A stretch of 64,000 bases of DNA from Draconibacterium mangrovi (GCF_010586825.1 NZ_JAAAGB010000002.1:1-64000); one strand, 5' to 3'. Numbered from the stretch's first letter, positions 53,773 to 62,448 are shown. The notes: a model not told the origin generated them from the sequence alone. Translations and numbers: made by a program.

Positions 53773-54426
53773 ATGAAAGTAAAAGGAGTAGTTTTCGATT
53801 TTAACGGAACTTTGTTTTGGGATACGCATTTGCAGGAAGACTCGTGGGATCGTTTTCTTGAAAAGTATGGTTTTACCCTGAACGAGGAGGAAAAGAAAAA
53901 ATACATTCACGGTATTAATGCCAAAGATACTTTTGAATATTTGTTTAAACGCGAACTCAACGATGCCGAAGTACACCGGCTCACCGAAGAAAAGGAAGTG
54001 ATTTACCGCAGCATGTGTCTGGAGCATGGTATGCAACTGGCTCCCGGTGCCGAGCAGCTAATCAGCTTTTTGGCAAATTCGGGAGTGGCTCTGGCAATTG
54101 CAACCGCTTCAGCAAAAAATAATGTTGATTTTTTTATTCAACATTTTCCCCTGTTAAACTACTTCAGGCCCGAACATATTATTTACAACGATGGTACAAT
54201 GCGCGGAAAACCACACCCCGACCTGTTTAATAAAGCCATTTCGGCCATAGGAACAAAGGCGGATGAAACATTGATTTTTGAAGACTCGCATGCCGGGCTT
54301 GAGGCGGCAGTTCGTTCCAGGGCAGGAGCGGTGATTATTGTGAATTCGGCCAATGCCGATTATAATGGTTATTCCTGCAGGCAAATCACGCATTTTAACG
54401 AGGTGGATACCGCATTATTTGTATAA
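53773..54426 (+). CDS. HAD-superfamily hydrolase, beta-phosphoglucomutase-like
   Basis: A 217-residue HAD protein. Motif I is VVFDFNGTL (residues 6-14): the nucleophile Asp is present but the second Asp of the usual DxDGT is Asn. Motif II is the T in ATASAKNN (near 112), motif III the Lys in RGKPHPDLF (near 144), and motif IV FEDSHAGLEAA (near 167). A helical cap follows motif I. The layout is that of the beta-PGM/phosphatase-like subgroup. The Asn may shift activity from phosphatase towards transfer or weaken it. It follows nnr by 30 bases and may be co-transcribed. Confidence 0.88.
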   Translation: MKVKGVVFDFNGTLFWDTHLQEDSWDRFLEKYGFTLNEEEKKKYIHGINAKDTFEYLFKRELNDAEVHRLTEEKEVIYRSMCLEHGMQLAPGAEQLISFLANSGVALAIATASAKNNVDFFIQHFPLLNYFRPEHIIYNDGTMRGKPHPDLFNKAISAIGTKADETLIFEDSHAGLEAAVRSRAGAVIIVNSANADYNGYSCRQITHFNEVDTALFV

Positions 54427-54477
54427 GGCTTATTTTTTCTAAAAATTATTTTCGGCATATCATTTTGTGTAACCCGG

Positions 54478-54768
54478 TAGTTTTGTGCTTAAACTAAATG
54501 TTTTAGTTACGGTTTTGTTTTCGGGAAAAGAATATTAGCAATAAAAATCGCCTTGTGGTCCGCAATCGTCTTTAAACGCTTTTCAAAAATAGAAGTCAAT
54601 CACTAAAGAAAAAGTTAAACCAGCAGTTTTGCGAGGTGAAAAAACATTTTCGGCACCCGGCTTAGCAATTGCCGTAGTTATGTTAGTGCAATCAGAAGGG
54701 TAATTTTGATAAGTCACACCACTTTTAAATTTATCGGGATACGATGATTTTGAGGTGGTGTTTTTTTG
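54478..54768 (+). ncRNA. Candidate non-coding transcript with terminator
   Basis: TAGTTTTG (54478-54485) fits the -7 consensus, without a good -33. Directly after it AACTAAA and TTTAGTT form a seven-pair hairpin around TGT (near 54493-54509). At the end ACACCAC (54716-54722) pairs with GTGGTGT (54755-54761), with an inner ATCG/CGAT hairpin, followed by TTTTTTT: a credible intrinsic terminator. No protein frame spans the interval. No known RNA family was recognised. The terminator could instead serve a long 3' end of the HAD gene. Confidence 0.35.
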
Positions 54769-55138
54769 TTTTTATATTCTGGCGCTAACAACTGATGATA
54801 TTAGTTTTAATGCATAACTTCCTGAAACATTAAATTTGGAAGCGTTTTAGTGTGTTGAAAATGTAATGCGCGATACACAATACTAAATCCTGCAAACAGA
54901 AAACGATAAAATAACCGAAATTGATTCGGTATGGTTACCTTTATCGCGTGTATATAACGCTGCGAGACAATAGTTTGAATGAGTTTTATATACAAAGCCA
55001 TAAATGCGATTAAAAAATAACTGCAAGTTCACGAGTATTAATTATATTCTTGTAATTGTGGTATTAAAGTTTTAAACTCATGGTCTTTTATGACACTGAT
55101 TTAAGATTGGTACAGGATTTAAATTATTGACAGGGAAG
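54769..55138. other. Gene-free leader region of the hybrid kinase
   Basis: AT-rich sequence without a convincing gene, tRNA or repeat. Short frames are present but none has family-like features. It presumably holds the promoter of the histidine kinase; no complete TTTG-19-TAnnTTTG pair was found close to the start. Confidence 0.4.
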
Positions 55139-57016
55139 ATGAAAAACGATATAAACATTACAAAAGCATTGATTGATTTATCTACCGACAGTATTTTTAT
55201 AATACAGAATGGGATAATTAAGTATGCAAATCGGGGTTTATTGGAGTTTTCGGGTTATAATTTATCGGAACTAATTGGGGTGAAGTTTACGGAAATTGTA
55301 CAGCATAATGAGTTAGAGAAACTTTATTCCCTGTCGCTTAAAAATCAAAACGGCGAAAATCAGCCATTAAAATACGAATCGGATGCCAGGTTTAAAAACG
55401 GGAATTATATTGATGTTGAAGTATCTGCCGTATCGGTTGTTTTTGAGGGCGAACCGGCTTTTCTTGTGGTTTTGAGAGACATTACACAACGTAAAATCTC
55501 CGAAAGAAAATACCAGAATATCATTGATTTTGCACCGATTGGTTTTTACAAAACCCGAAGAAATGGCGACTTTATCCTTGCAAATGAGGAGTTGGCAAAC
55601 ATTCTGGGTTATGATGATGCCGATGAGTTACTCGCAATGAATATATCTGATTTCTACTTTTCCGGTGATGAAAGAGAAAAATTAATCAATAAATACGATA
55701 CAGCGAAAAGTTCAAAAATTAAAAATCTTGAAATAAAATTCAGGAAAAAAGACGGTAGTGCCATTTGGGTTTTAATGACTGCGCGAGCCATAAAAGATAA
55801 AAATGGAAACACTATAAGTTATGACGGTTTTATCATTGATGTAAGTGAAATGAAAAAATCGCAAAATGAGCTTATAGCCGCCAAAGAACAAGCCGAAGAA
55901 AGTGACCGTCTGAAATCGGCATTTCTCGCCAATATGAGCCACGAAATCAGAACACCAATGAATGGTATTCTCGGCTTTACAAGTTTGCTTTTAAATCCTG
56001 ACTTGAATGATGAAACAAAGGAAAAATATATTCAGATTATTCATCAAAGTGGCGAGCGAATGCTGAATACGGTAAACGATATTGTAGAAATGTCGAAAAT
56101 TGAAGCCGGTATTATGGAGGTAAGAAAATCGGAAATTAGTGTAAGCGGAATATTAAAAGATATCCTCTCCTTTTTTCAGGTTCAGGCTCAAAAAAAGGGA
56201 TTAACGCTAAATTATCAAAATAAAACGCCCGGGGCCGAAATATTCGTAACCACCGATAGGGCGAAATTTGAATCGATTCTTACCAACCTGATTAAAAATG
56301 CCATCAAATTTACCGAGCAGGGAAGTATAACGGTTAGTCATATCACAAAAAACGGATTTATTGAATTTTGTATTAAAGACACCGGAATAGGGATTCCCTT
56401 AAATCGGCAGAAAGCTATTTTTAGCCGTTTTGAGCAGGCCGACATTAAAGACAAAAGAGCTTTTGAAGGCTCGGGTCTGGGGCTGGCAATAGCAAAATCG
56501 TATGTTGAAATGCTTGATGGCAAAATATGGGTGGAATCAACAGAAGGAGTGGGGACTGAATTCTATTTTACCTTACCGGTTTCGAACGTGGTAAAAAATG
56601 GTACTCCGGATTCGACGCAGGAACACAACGAAAATGGGCTTAACAGAAAATATAAGATACTGATTGTTGAAGACGACAGAACTTCTGCCATTTTGCTTAA
56701 GACCATGTTATATGATATTGCTGAAAAAATTACCCATGCCAATAACGGCGAGAATGCCATTAAAGAATGTAAAAATCAGGCCGATCTTGATATTATTTTA
56801 ATGGACATGAAAATGCCGGGAATAAGCGGCCATGAAACCACAAAAAGAATACGCGAGTTTAACAAGGATGTAATTATCATCGCCCAAACAGCCTATGCTT
56901 TGTCGGGCGACAGAGAAAAAGCATTTCAATCAGGCTGTAACGACTATATTGCAAAACCAATTAAAAAGGCTGAGATTCTGGAGAAGATTGAAAGCAACAT
57001 TAAAAATTGCATTTAA
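55139..57016 (+). CDS. PAS-PAS hybrid histidine kinase with C-terminal receiver
   Basis: A 625-residue cytoplasmic kinase with no membrane segment. Two PAS domains (about residues 8-115 and 125-240) lead to the HisKA domain with phospho-acceptor His268 in ANMSHEIRTPMNG. The ATPase domain has the N box LTNLIKNAIKFTEQG, DTGIGIP and GSGLGLAIAKSYVEMLDG (about 370-480). The receiver (about 505-622) has the acidic pair in LIVEDDR and phospho-acceptor Asp556 in LMDMKMPG. The ATG at 55139 is chosen over an in-frame TTG at 55127. Signal and output are unknown; no partner regulator adjoins it. Confidence 0.93.
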   Translation: MKNDINITKALIDLSTDSIFIIQNGIIKYANRGLLEFSGYNLSELIGVKFTEIVQHNELEKLYSLSLKNQNGENQPLKYESDARFKNGNYIDVEVSAVSVVFEGEPAFLVVLRDITQRKISERKYQNIIDFAPIGFYKTRRNGDFILANEELANILGYDDADELLAMNISDFYFSGDEREKLINKYDTAKSSKIKNLEIKFRKKDGSAIWVLMTARAIKDKNGNTISYDGFIIDVSEMKKSQNELIAAKEQAEESDRLKSAFLANMSHEIRTPMNGILGFTSLLLNPDLNDETKEKYIQIIHQSGERMLNTVNDIVEMSKIEAGIMEVRKSEISVSGILKDILSFFQVQAQKKGLTLNYQNKTPGAEIFVTTDRAKFESILTNLIKNAIKFTEQGSITVSHITKNGFIEFCIKDTGIGIPLNRQKAIFSRFEQADIKDKRAFEGSGLGLAIAKSYVEMLDGKIWVESTEGVGTEFYFTLPVSNVVKNGTPDSTQEHNENGLNRKYKILIVEDDRTSAILLKTMLYDIAEKITHANNGENAIKECKNQADLDIILMDMKMPGISGHETTKRIREFNKDVIIIAQTAYALSGDREKAFQSGCNDYIAKPIKKAEILEKIESNIKNCI

Positions 57017-57490
57017 CATGGGGTGTATAGCATAGGGCAGGCAGTTAATGTTTTAAAGTTGCTGCATTTTATCAAATCTGTTGCGGTTTGCTTTCGGCGT
57101 AACATCAATGCTGTTTTCCCTTTTTAAGGGAAAATGTCAACAGACAAAAGGGTAAAGGTTTCATCCAGTTTTTCGTTGGCAACAGCTGTCGCGCTTCATC
57201 TCAACCATATTTTCCCCTACGCCACACAGCACCGAAAGTTTATGTTACTAGTTTTACCCCCTAACCACCAGAAACATAAAAAATATGTTTAGTTTTAAAA
57301 CACCAAAACTGAAATTCGTGAATACACGCCCTGTAATAACTGTAAAAATGTAAGAAGAATATGATAATAGTGCTTTACATGCCACATTAGGCAGCATAAA
57401 GACAATCATTATTACGATATAATAGATATCAATATGAACGATACATATACGTTAGCGGTAATTTAGATTTCGACACGTAACCAAAATATT
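57017..57490. other. Gene-free region before the cassette-like segment
   Basis: No credible gene. A TTTTCCCTT/AAGGGAAAA hairpin lies at 57114-57134 without a T-run after it. The last 40 bases hold GTTAGCGGTA (57451-57460), the left partner of the inverted repeat that flanks the next gene. The region becomes AT-rich towards its right end. Confidence 0.45.
57451..57460 (+). repeat. Left 10-base inverted-repeat arm (GTTAGCGGTA)
   Basis: GTTAGCGGTA is the exact reverse complement of TACCGCTAAC at 58270-58279. The two flank the channel-like gene: the left copy is 30 bases before its ATG and the right copy overlaps its last codons. The GTTR-/-YAAC layout is that of integron core sites at cassette boundaries. 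Confidence 0.55.
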
Positions 57491-58288
57491 ATGAGTTATA
57501 TACTGATAGCATATTTCGGACTAATCATTTTTTCAGTAATCCTTTCTTTCTCGCGATTTCGAAAGATAATAAAAGACTACAAAAAGAATTATGACAGAAA
57601 AGATCCAGAGAAATGGCTTAGTAATAATTTGGGCTCAATAGATGTTGATGAATTGAAAGAGACTAAAATATTCATTATTTCTAAGACAAAATCACTATTC
57701 TCGTTGCTTCATACAATCATTAATTTTCCAATTTTCATTTTGAGAATGGCTTTGATTATAAAGTTCGGAATAAGGATAGTTTGGAAATTACCAATCCAGA
57801 TTTATGAAATTTGGTGGATATTTATTTATGCTATTTGCTTTAATCTTGCGAGAAATGGTTCTTTAAATCTCTCAGTCATATTTTCATCACTAATAACATT
57901 TTCAATCATAATTGATACAGCTTCAATTTTTGATTCAAAAAAAGGACGTTTAAACTTAATGGATAAACCAGATCACAAAATCAGACTATATGATCTATTA
58001 GTGAACGGTTTATTGATTATAATTGGTTTTGCTTGCATTTATTTTACTCTTTCAATTATAAACATTAATGCATTTGGAGAAAGCTTGAGTATATTGGATT
58101 CAATATTCTATAGCTTTATGATAGGTACAACAATCGGGTTTTCAAACATCCTTCCAGTATCTGATATGGTTAAAATAATAACAATGATTGAAGGATTGTT
58201 AGGCTTTATGTTCGTCGTTATAATGATTGGAATATTTATAAATGTTTGGATTGATAAAAAGTCAAAAACTACCGCTAACACTTTGTAA
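57491..58288 (+). CDS. Ion-channel-like membrane protein with altered selectivity filter
   Basis: A 265-residue protein with several hydrophobic helices (about residues 4-20, 74-92, 106-122, 126-143, 170-190 and 232-254). The last part has the two-helix pore layout of Ion_trans_2 potassium channels: a helix, a short pore helix (DSIFYSFMIG, 203-212), a filter-like TTIGFSNILP (213-222) and a final helix. Standard K+ filters read TxGYGD; here IGFSN replaces VGYGD, so K+ selectivity is uncertain. The gene is AT-rich (17 G/C in one sampled line of 60, against 28 in a sampled line of nnr), which with the flanking inverted repeat suggests acquisition. Confidence 0.7.
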   Translation: MSYILIAYFGLIIFSVILSFSRFRKIIKDYKKNYDRKDPEKWLSNNLGSIDVDELKETKIFIISKTKSLFSLLHTIINFPIFILRMALIIKFGIRIVWKLPIQIYEIWWIFIYAICFNLARNGSLNLSVIFSSLITFSIIIDTASIFDSKKGRLNLMDKPDHKIRLYDLLVNGLLIIIGFACIYFTLSIININAFGESLSILDSIFYSFMIGTTIGFSNILPVSDMVKIITMIEGLLGFMFVVIMIGIFINVWIDKKSKTTANTL

Positions 58289-58400
58289 ATTGCATTGCGG
58301 CGTTCGGTGCCGGTTGTCGCCGTGGATTCCCGCATGATTGTCTATCGTCCTGCGGATGGCAATCACCCGCAATCCGCAACGATAACTTACAATTTACCGA
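58270..58400 (+). repeat. attC-like imperfect palindrome after the channel-like gene
   Basis: The segment opens with TACCGCTAAC (58270-58279). TTGTAA (58283-58288) can pair with TTACAA (58387-58392) and TTGCGG (58295-58300) with CCGCAA (58374-58379), so two short helices enclose a variable centre of about 70 bases. This two-helix form and the opening YAAC resemble an integron attC site. The expected closing GTTAGCGG is missing at its right end, where the sequence reads GATATACAC, so it would be a degraded site. No integrase gene is in the window. Confidence 0.4.
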
Positions 58401-58436
58401 TATACACTAGTTTAAAGCACACATAGACAAAGTAAT

Positions 58437-59185
58437 ATGCTTAAAGAATATTTTGAAATAAATAAAGAAATTTTAGTAAAGGCTCTTGATAATTCAGAAT
58501 ATAAGAATACATCAAAGATTCTTTTGAATTTTTATAATAAATGTAAATCTATTGATGAATCAATAAAAGCAACAAACTTTCAAACAAACTTTTATCCGTG
58601 TGCTATTCTTCTTCGTTGTCAGATTGAACACTTTATTGTAGTAACATATGTTTGGATTCAATTCCGCATAACAGAGAAAGACGAAATTGCAAGAATATAC
58701 CGCGAAGAATATTTAATTCATGAGGTTTTGAAAAGACTGAATTACTCAAAGAGCAATAACATATCAATGAGCAGTAGAATTGCTATTACTTTTCAAAAAT
58801 ACTTGACATTCTCACCGAAAAAAAAGTATTAGAACAAAAGGATCTGGAAAATATTTTTATAAAAGGAAACCAATTTGATATCAGAAAAATTAGCAGATTC
58901 TTTGATCAAAACTTACCGTTAAAAAATGACAATATAATTAAGGCTGAAAGGATCAAAAGCTTTTTAGAATATTATAACTATTTTTCAAGTTTTGTGCATG
59001 GAGGACCAACTGCAGATGAGTTGTCGACCGATGAATATAAATCCCAATTAATTGGTGATGCAAAAGATATGATGAAATTGAGTTCTAATATCGTAGGATT
59101 TACACGGATTTACATTTTATATTTTTTGAGTATGAATGATAAAAATTTCGAATCTGATTTAAAAACTGAAATGGATAAAATTTAA
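58437..59185 (+). pseudogene. Frameshifted gene, unknown function (possibly DUF5677-like)
   Basis: A frame starting at 58437 runs to a stop at 58832, while a second frame continues the same protein-like sequence to 59185. The switch fits the loss of one A from the A-run at about 58793-58798: with one more A the reading would pass from ...ITFQK into ILDILTEKKVLEQ and on to SSFVHGGPTADE and the end, about 249 residues. The helical character and the YFSSFVHGGPTADE segment recall DUF5677-type proteins, a tentative match. It is as AT-rich as the preceding channel-like gene. Sequencing error in the A-run is the alternative. Confidence 0.6.
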
Positions 59186-59225
59186 AAACCGGCATATGAC
59201 CGGGATCGGTGGTACGCAAGTTTCC

Positions 59226-59267
59226 CCCGTTCCCTCTCCCGAAAACTTCGGAATGCAATCGGTGTGC
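59226..59267 (-). repeat. Dispersed repeat, copy 2
   Basis: On the minus strand it begins GCACACCGAT, then CATTCCGAAGTTTTCGGGAG, and aligns with 45072-45112. In this copy CCGAA and TTCGG can form a small hairpin. It lies just after the frameshifted gene and before the helicase terminator, in the AT-rich accessory segment. Confidence 0.6.
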
Positions 59268-59350
59268 GATCAGATCGAATTGAATTGAACTTGTCGGCCT
59301 TACTTTGGCCCCAACAACACTAATCAACCGTTGTAACCACCGCCCAAAGC

Positions 59351-59385
59351 AAAAATTGCCAACGAAAATCATCGTTGGCAATTTT
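59351..59385 (-). terminator. Intrinsic terminator of the DEAD-box helicase gene
   Basis: AAAATTGCCAACGA (59352-59365) pairs perfectly with TCGTTGGCAATTTT (59372-59385) in a 14-pair stem with a six-base loop. On the minus strand it lies seven bases after the helicase stop and ends in TTTTT. It is nearly symmetric and could also stop plus-strand transcripts. Confidence 0.9.
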
Positions 59386-59391
59386 ATGCTG

Positions 59392-60714
59392 TTATTTTTT
59401 TCTTTTCTTTCGTTTCTGACGTTCTTTTGTGCGCGAAAATTTATCTTCGAACGAACGTTTTGACGAGCCTTTCCTTTTTTTCTGATGAAAAGCGCCCTGG
59501 AAGGTAGGATCGTCGATTTTGCGCTGACGGTCGATCTCGCGCAGCATATCCTGGCTTTCTTTAAACTCCGATTCGACAACTTCTATCCCTTCGGGCAAAT
59601 CCAGCAGCTGAATTTCCTGGCGCATCAAACTTTCAATCTTTTTCCAGTGCCACTCTGCCGCCGGATCGATTAAGGTAATTGCATCTCCTTTATTTCCGGC
59701 ACGCGCAGTTCGGCCAATACGGTGGATATAGTCGTCGTAATCGTTCGGTAAATCAAAGTTAATTACGTGGCTCACCTGGCTTACATCCATACCACGCGCC
59801 GAAACATCGGTAGTAATTAATATCCGAACTTCACCACTTTTAAATGCCTGGATGGAATTAATACGCGAGTTTTGCGCTTTGTTCGAATGGAGAATCCGTT
59901 TTTCGCCTTCCGCTTTTCGCTGAACCACTTTGTAAACACCCTCGGCATGTTCTTTTGTTTTCACAAAAATTACCACACGCGTAAATTTCTCTTCATCCTG
60001 AAGCAGGTACTTAATAAGGTTTAGCTTTGTTCTGTAATTCGGAACTTTATAGCAGGTTTGTGTTACCAAACCAACCGGAGTGGCCGATGGTGCTATTTCC
60101 AGTTTATCGTAGTGATCGAGAAATTCTTCTGCAAGCGTTTCAATCTTTTCCGAAAAGGTAGCCGAAAACAACAGGTTTTGCCTGCGCGACGGAATAATTT
60201 CCTGAAGTTGTTTGATTTGAGGGATAAATCCCATGTCGAGCATACGGTCGGCTTCGTCGATTACCAGGTATTTTACCTTTTTTAATCGCAGCGCACCGGC
60301 CTGGTACAAATCCCACATACGGCCCGGCGTGGCAACCAGAATATCGATTCCCGGCTCCAGTAAAGCAGCATGTTTTGTCCAGCCAATACCTCCAAATACC
60401 GCCGCATGGCGCAACTCCGAGTAACCCGTTAATTCTGCAATATCTTCACCCACCTGAATCGATAATTCGCGTGTTGGAACAAGAATTACTACACGCGGAT
60501 CAACTCCTTCCGGCTTTTTTAAACGAGATAGCAAGGGAAGCAGGTAAGCCGCCGTTTTTCCGGTTCCGGTTTGGGCCACACCAACAATATTCACCCCCGA
60601 ATTAATTTTCGGAATAGCTCTTTCCTGTATGGGAGTTGGCGTAGTAAAACCAATATCGTCGAGCGATTTTAATATCGATTTTGCAACTTTTAAATCTTCA
60701 AAAGTCTTCTTCAT
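59392..60714 (-). CDS. DEAD-box RNA helicase, RhlE/CshA-like
   Basis: A 440-residue helicase. The Q motif (GFTTPTPIQERAIP near 22-35), motif I AQTGTGKTAAYL (near 48-59), motif Ia VPTRELSIQ, motif II VIDEADRMLD with the DEAD box (near 151-160), motif III SATF, motif V TDVSARGMD and motif VI HRIGRTARAG are all present. The C-terminus is a Lys/Arg-rich tail (KKRKGSSKRSFEDKF..., then RKKRKK), a common RNA-binding feature. It unwinds short RNA duplexes in RNA metabolism. Start at 60714 (MKKTFEDL); an in-frame ATG at 60735 adds seven residues upstream. A -7 element (TAATTTTG on the minus strand, 60753-60760) lies just before it. Confidence 0.95.
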   Translation of the reverse strand: MKKTFEDLKVAKSILKSLDDIGFTTPTPIQERAIPKINSGVNIVGVAQTGTGKTAAYLLPLLSRLKKPEGVDPRVVILVPTRELSIQVGEDIAELTGYSELRHAAVFGGIGWTKHAALLEPGIDILVATPGRMWDLYQAGALRLKKVKYLVIDEADRMLDMGFIPQIKQLQEIIPSRRQNLLFSATFSEKIETLAEEFLDHYDKLEIAPSATPVGLVTQTCYKVPNYRTKLNLIKYLLQDEEKFTRVVIFVKTKEHAEGVYKVVQRKAEGEKRILHSNKAQNSRINSIQAFKSGEVRILITTDVSARGMDVSQVSHVINFDLPNDYDDYIHRIGRTARAGNKGDAITLIDPAAEWHWKKIESLMRQEIQLLDLPEGIEVVESEFKESQDMLREIDRQRKIDDPTFQGAFHQKKRKGSSKRSFEDKFSRTKERQKRKKRKK

Positions 60715-60775
60715 TCTATAAAATTTAGAAAACAACGTTTTCTGTTTGGGTGCAAAATTAGAAAATAAAGCCGAC

Positions 60776-61879
60776 TTACCTCAATTTGTACATTTTACCG
60801 GGGAGCGCAAGTACCAGGTTTTTAAATTCAAGGTTAAGCAACATAGCAGAAATACGGCTTACCGGCAGTTTTATTTCGGCCGAAATCTGATCGATAAACA
60901 GGTCGCCTTTTTCTTTTAACAGGTCAACTATCTTTTGTTCGTCAGGATTTAAATCGATAAACAGACTCGACTGCACGGCTTCAACTTTATCGGTTTTCTC
61001 CCAGCCCATAAAATATTCCAGGTCGTTGATGCCTTCAATTAAAGTCGCTCCGTTATTTCTGATCAGCAGGTTACAGCCTTTTGAGTAAGTGTCGCCCGCG
61101 CGGCCCGGGAAAGCAAAAACATCGCGGTTATACGATGAGGCAATATCGGCAGTAATTAGCGAGCCCCCTTTTTGGGCCGATTCCACCACAATAGTTGCAT
61201 CGGCCAATCCGGCAATAATACGGTTACGTTTAATAAAATTCGCCGGGTCTATTTTGGTGTTGCTCGGAAAATCAGTGACAATTCCACCGCATTCCAGCAT
61301 TTTTTGCGCCGTTTGTTTGTGTATAGCGGGGTAAAGCGTATCGAGGCCGTGAGCAATAACACCAGCGGTGGGTAAATTGTAGTTCAGGGCACAACGGTGA
61401 GCATGTACATCAATGCCATAGGCCAGGCCGCTTACGATTAGAATATTGTATTTTCTTTCGGCAAATTCGCGGCACAGATTTTCTACTATTGTCCGACCGT
61501 ATTCGGTGGCGTTACGCGTACCCACAATGCTGATTACCCGCTCAGTATCGAGATTCATGTTCCCTTTGGTGTAAATAATAAGTGGTGCGTCAACACAACT
61601 TTTTAACCTGCGTGGATAAGTGGCGTCGGTATAAAAATGGATGTCTATTCCGTTTTTATCAATGTATTCCAGTTCCTTTTCTGCCAGTGGCAGCACATTG
61701 TTTTTCTTTATCTGGCGGGCATAAGCTTCTCCAATTCCTGGAACTTTTGTTAATGCTTTGGCCGATTGAGAAAAAACACCTTCAGCGCTGCCAATATAGG
61801 CTACCAGGTTGCGGGCAAGAATGCCTCCAATGTTGGGAAGCATCGATAGTGCCACTTTGTATTTAAGGTCTTCGTTCAT
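60776..61879 (-). CDS. dprA: DNA processing protein DprA
   Basis: A 367-residue DprA. An N-terminal helix-hairpin-helix region (KVPGIGEAYARQI near 43-56) precedes the Rossmann-like core with SIVGTRNATEYG (near 117-128), VSGLAYGIDVHAH (near 149-161), GGSLITADIA and PGRAGDTYSKGCNLLI. A C-terminal winged-helix (about 310-365) is present. DprA binds incoming single-stranded DNA and loads RecA in natural transformation, though many non-competent bacteria carry it. It lies 61 bases before the helicase start, on the same strand, and downstream of the small PH-like gene. Confidence 0.95.
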   Translation of the reverse strand: MNEDLKYKVALSMLPNIGGILARNLVAYIGSAEGVFSQSAKALTKVPGIGEAYARQIKKNNVLPLAEKELEYIDKNGIDIHFYTDATYPRRLKSCVDAPLIIYTKGNMNLDTERVISIVGTRNATEYGRTIVENLCREFAERKYNILIVSGLAYGIDVHAHRCALNYNLPTAGVIAHGLDTLYPAIHKQTAQKMLECGGIVTDFPSNTKIDPANFIKRNRIIAGLADATIVVESAQKGGSLITADIASSYNRDVFAFPGRAGDTYSKGCNLLIRNNGATLIEGINDLEYFMGWEKTDKVEAVQSSLFIDLNPDEQKIVDLLKEKGDLFIDQISAEIKLPVSRISAMLLNLEFKNLVLALPGKMYKLR

Positions 61880-61898
61880 AAGTGCAGGGAGCTCAGGC

Positions 61899-62351
61899 TT
61901 AGTTTTTTATGATTGAATTTAGCGATTCCTGAATACGTTTGCGGTCGTCGACAGTTAAGCCGGCCAGGCTAACTGTCGGGTACTCGGCTATTCCCCGATC
62001 GGTTTTTATTACAAGCGTTAAATCGGATAATTTACCAAAAAATGAATCTTCGAAAAGCGCCTTTCTTAAACGATACTTGGGAAATTCAATGGAATTATAG
62101 GCCTTTCCGGTAAAACTGATCACTTTGTAATAGCGAAGAATAATTTTGTCTGCATCGTCGGAATATTCGATGTATTGATAATCGGCCACATGAAAATAAA
62201 GGTACCACATGGAGAAAACTCCCAACCCGGCCAGTGCAAGCAGAACATGGTCGAGTAAAAACAGCGCCAGAATACCCAACGCAATTAGTATGGAAACCAG
62301 GAAGAATATTTTTTTGATCTTCGAAACCTTTTCGGTGTTTTTTATTGTCAT
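61899..62351 (-). CDS. Small membrane protein with PH-like domain, unknown function
   Basis: A 150-residue protein with two N-terminal membrane helices (about residues 14-33 and 34-52) followed by a beta-rich cytoplasmic domain (about 55-150) whose strands (YQYIEYSDDADKIILRYY, then LTLVIKTDRGIAEYPTVSL) recall bacterial PH-like domains (bPH type). No specific family can be named. dprA begins 19 bases downstream, so it is probably co-transcribed with dprA. It is divergent from aroB. Confidence 0.75.
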   Translation of the reverse strand: MTIKNTEKVSKIKKIFFLVSILIALGILALFLLDHVLLALAGLGVFSMWYLYFHVADYQYIEYSDDADKIILRYYKVISFTGKAYNSIEFPKYRLRKALFEDSFFGKLSDLTLVIKTDRGIAEYPTVSLAGLTVDDRKRIQESLNSIIKN

Positions 62352-62448
62352 CGTTCGTTATTAAATATCTAAAACTATTGCCACGTGCACCCTTAAAAAA
62401 AGGCAATGCCATTTTTATTGTAACTTTATCGCAATTTAGCAGCTACTT

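Noticed and set aside
57114-57134. TTTTCCCTT/AAGGGAAAA hairpin as a terminator of the hybrid-kinase gene
   Set aside because: No T-run follows on the plus strand and it is about 100 bases after the stop; recorded only as a hairpin.
59100-59579. Minus-strand frame of about 159 codons spanning the dispersed repeat and helicase terminator
   Set aside because: It reads through the terminator hairpin and the 3' end of the helicase in another frame, with no family-like segment. The part over the repeat is noted only as sequence.
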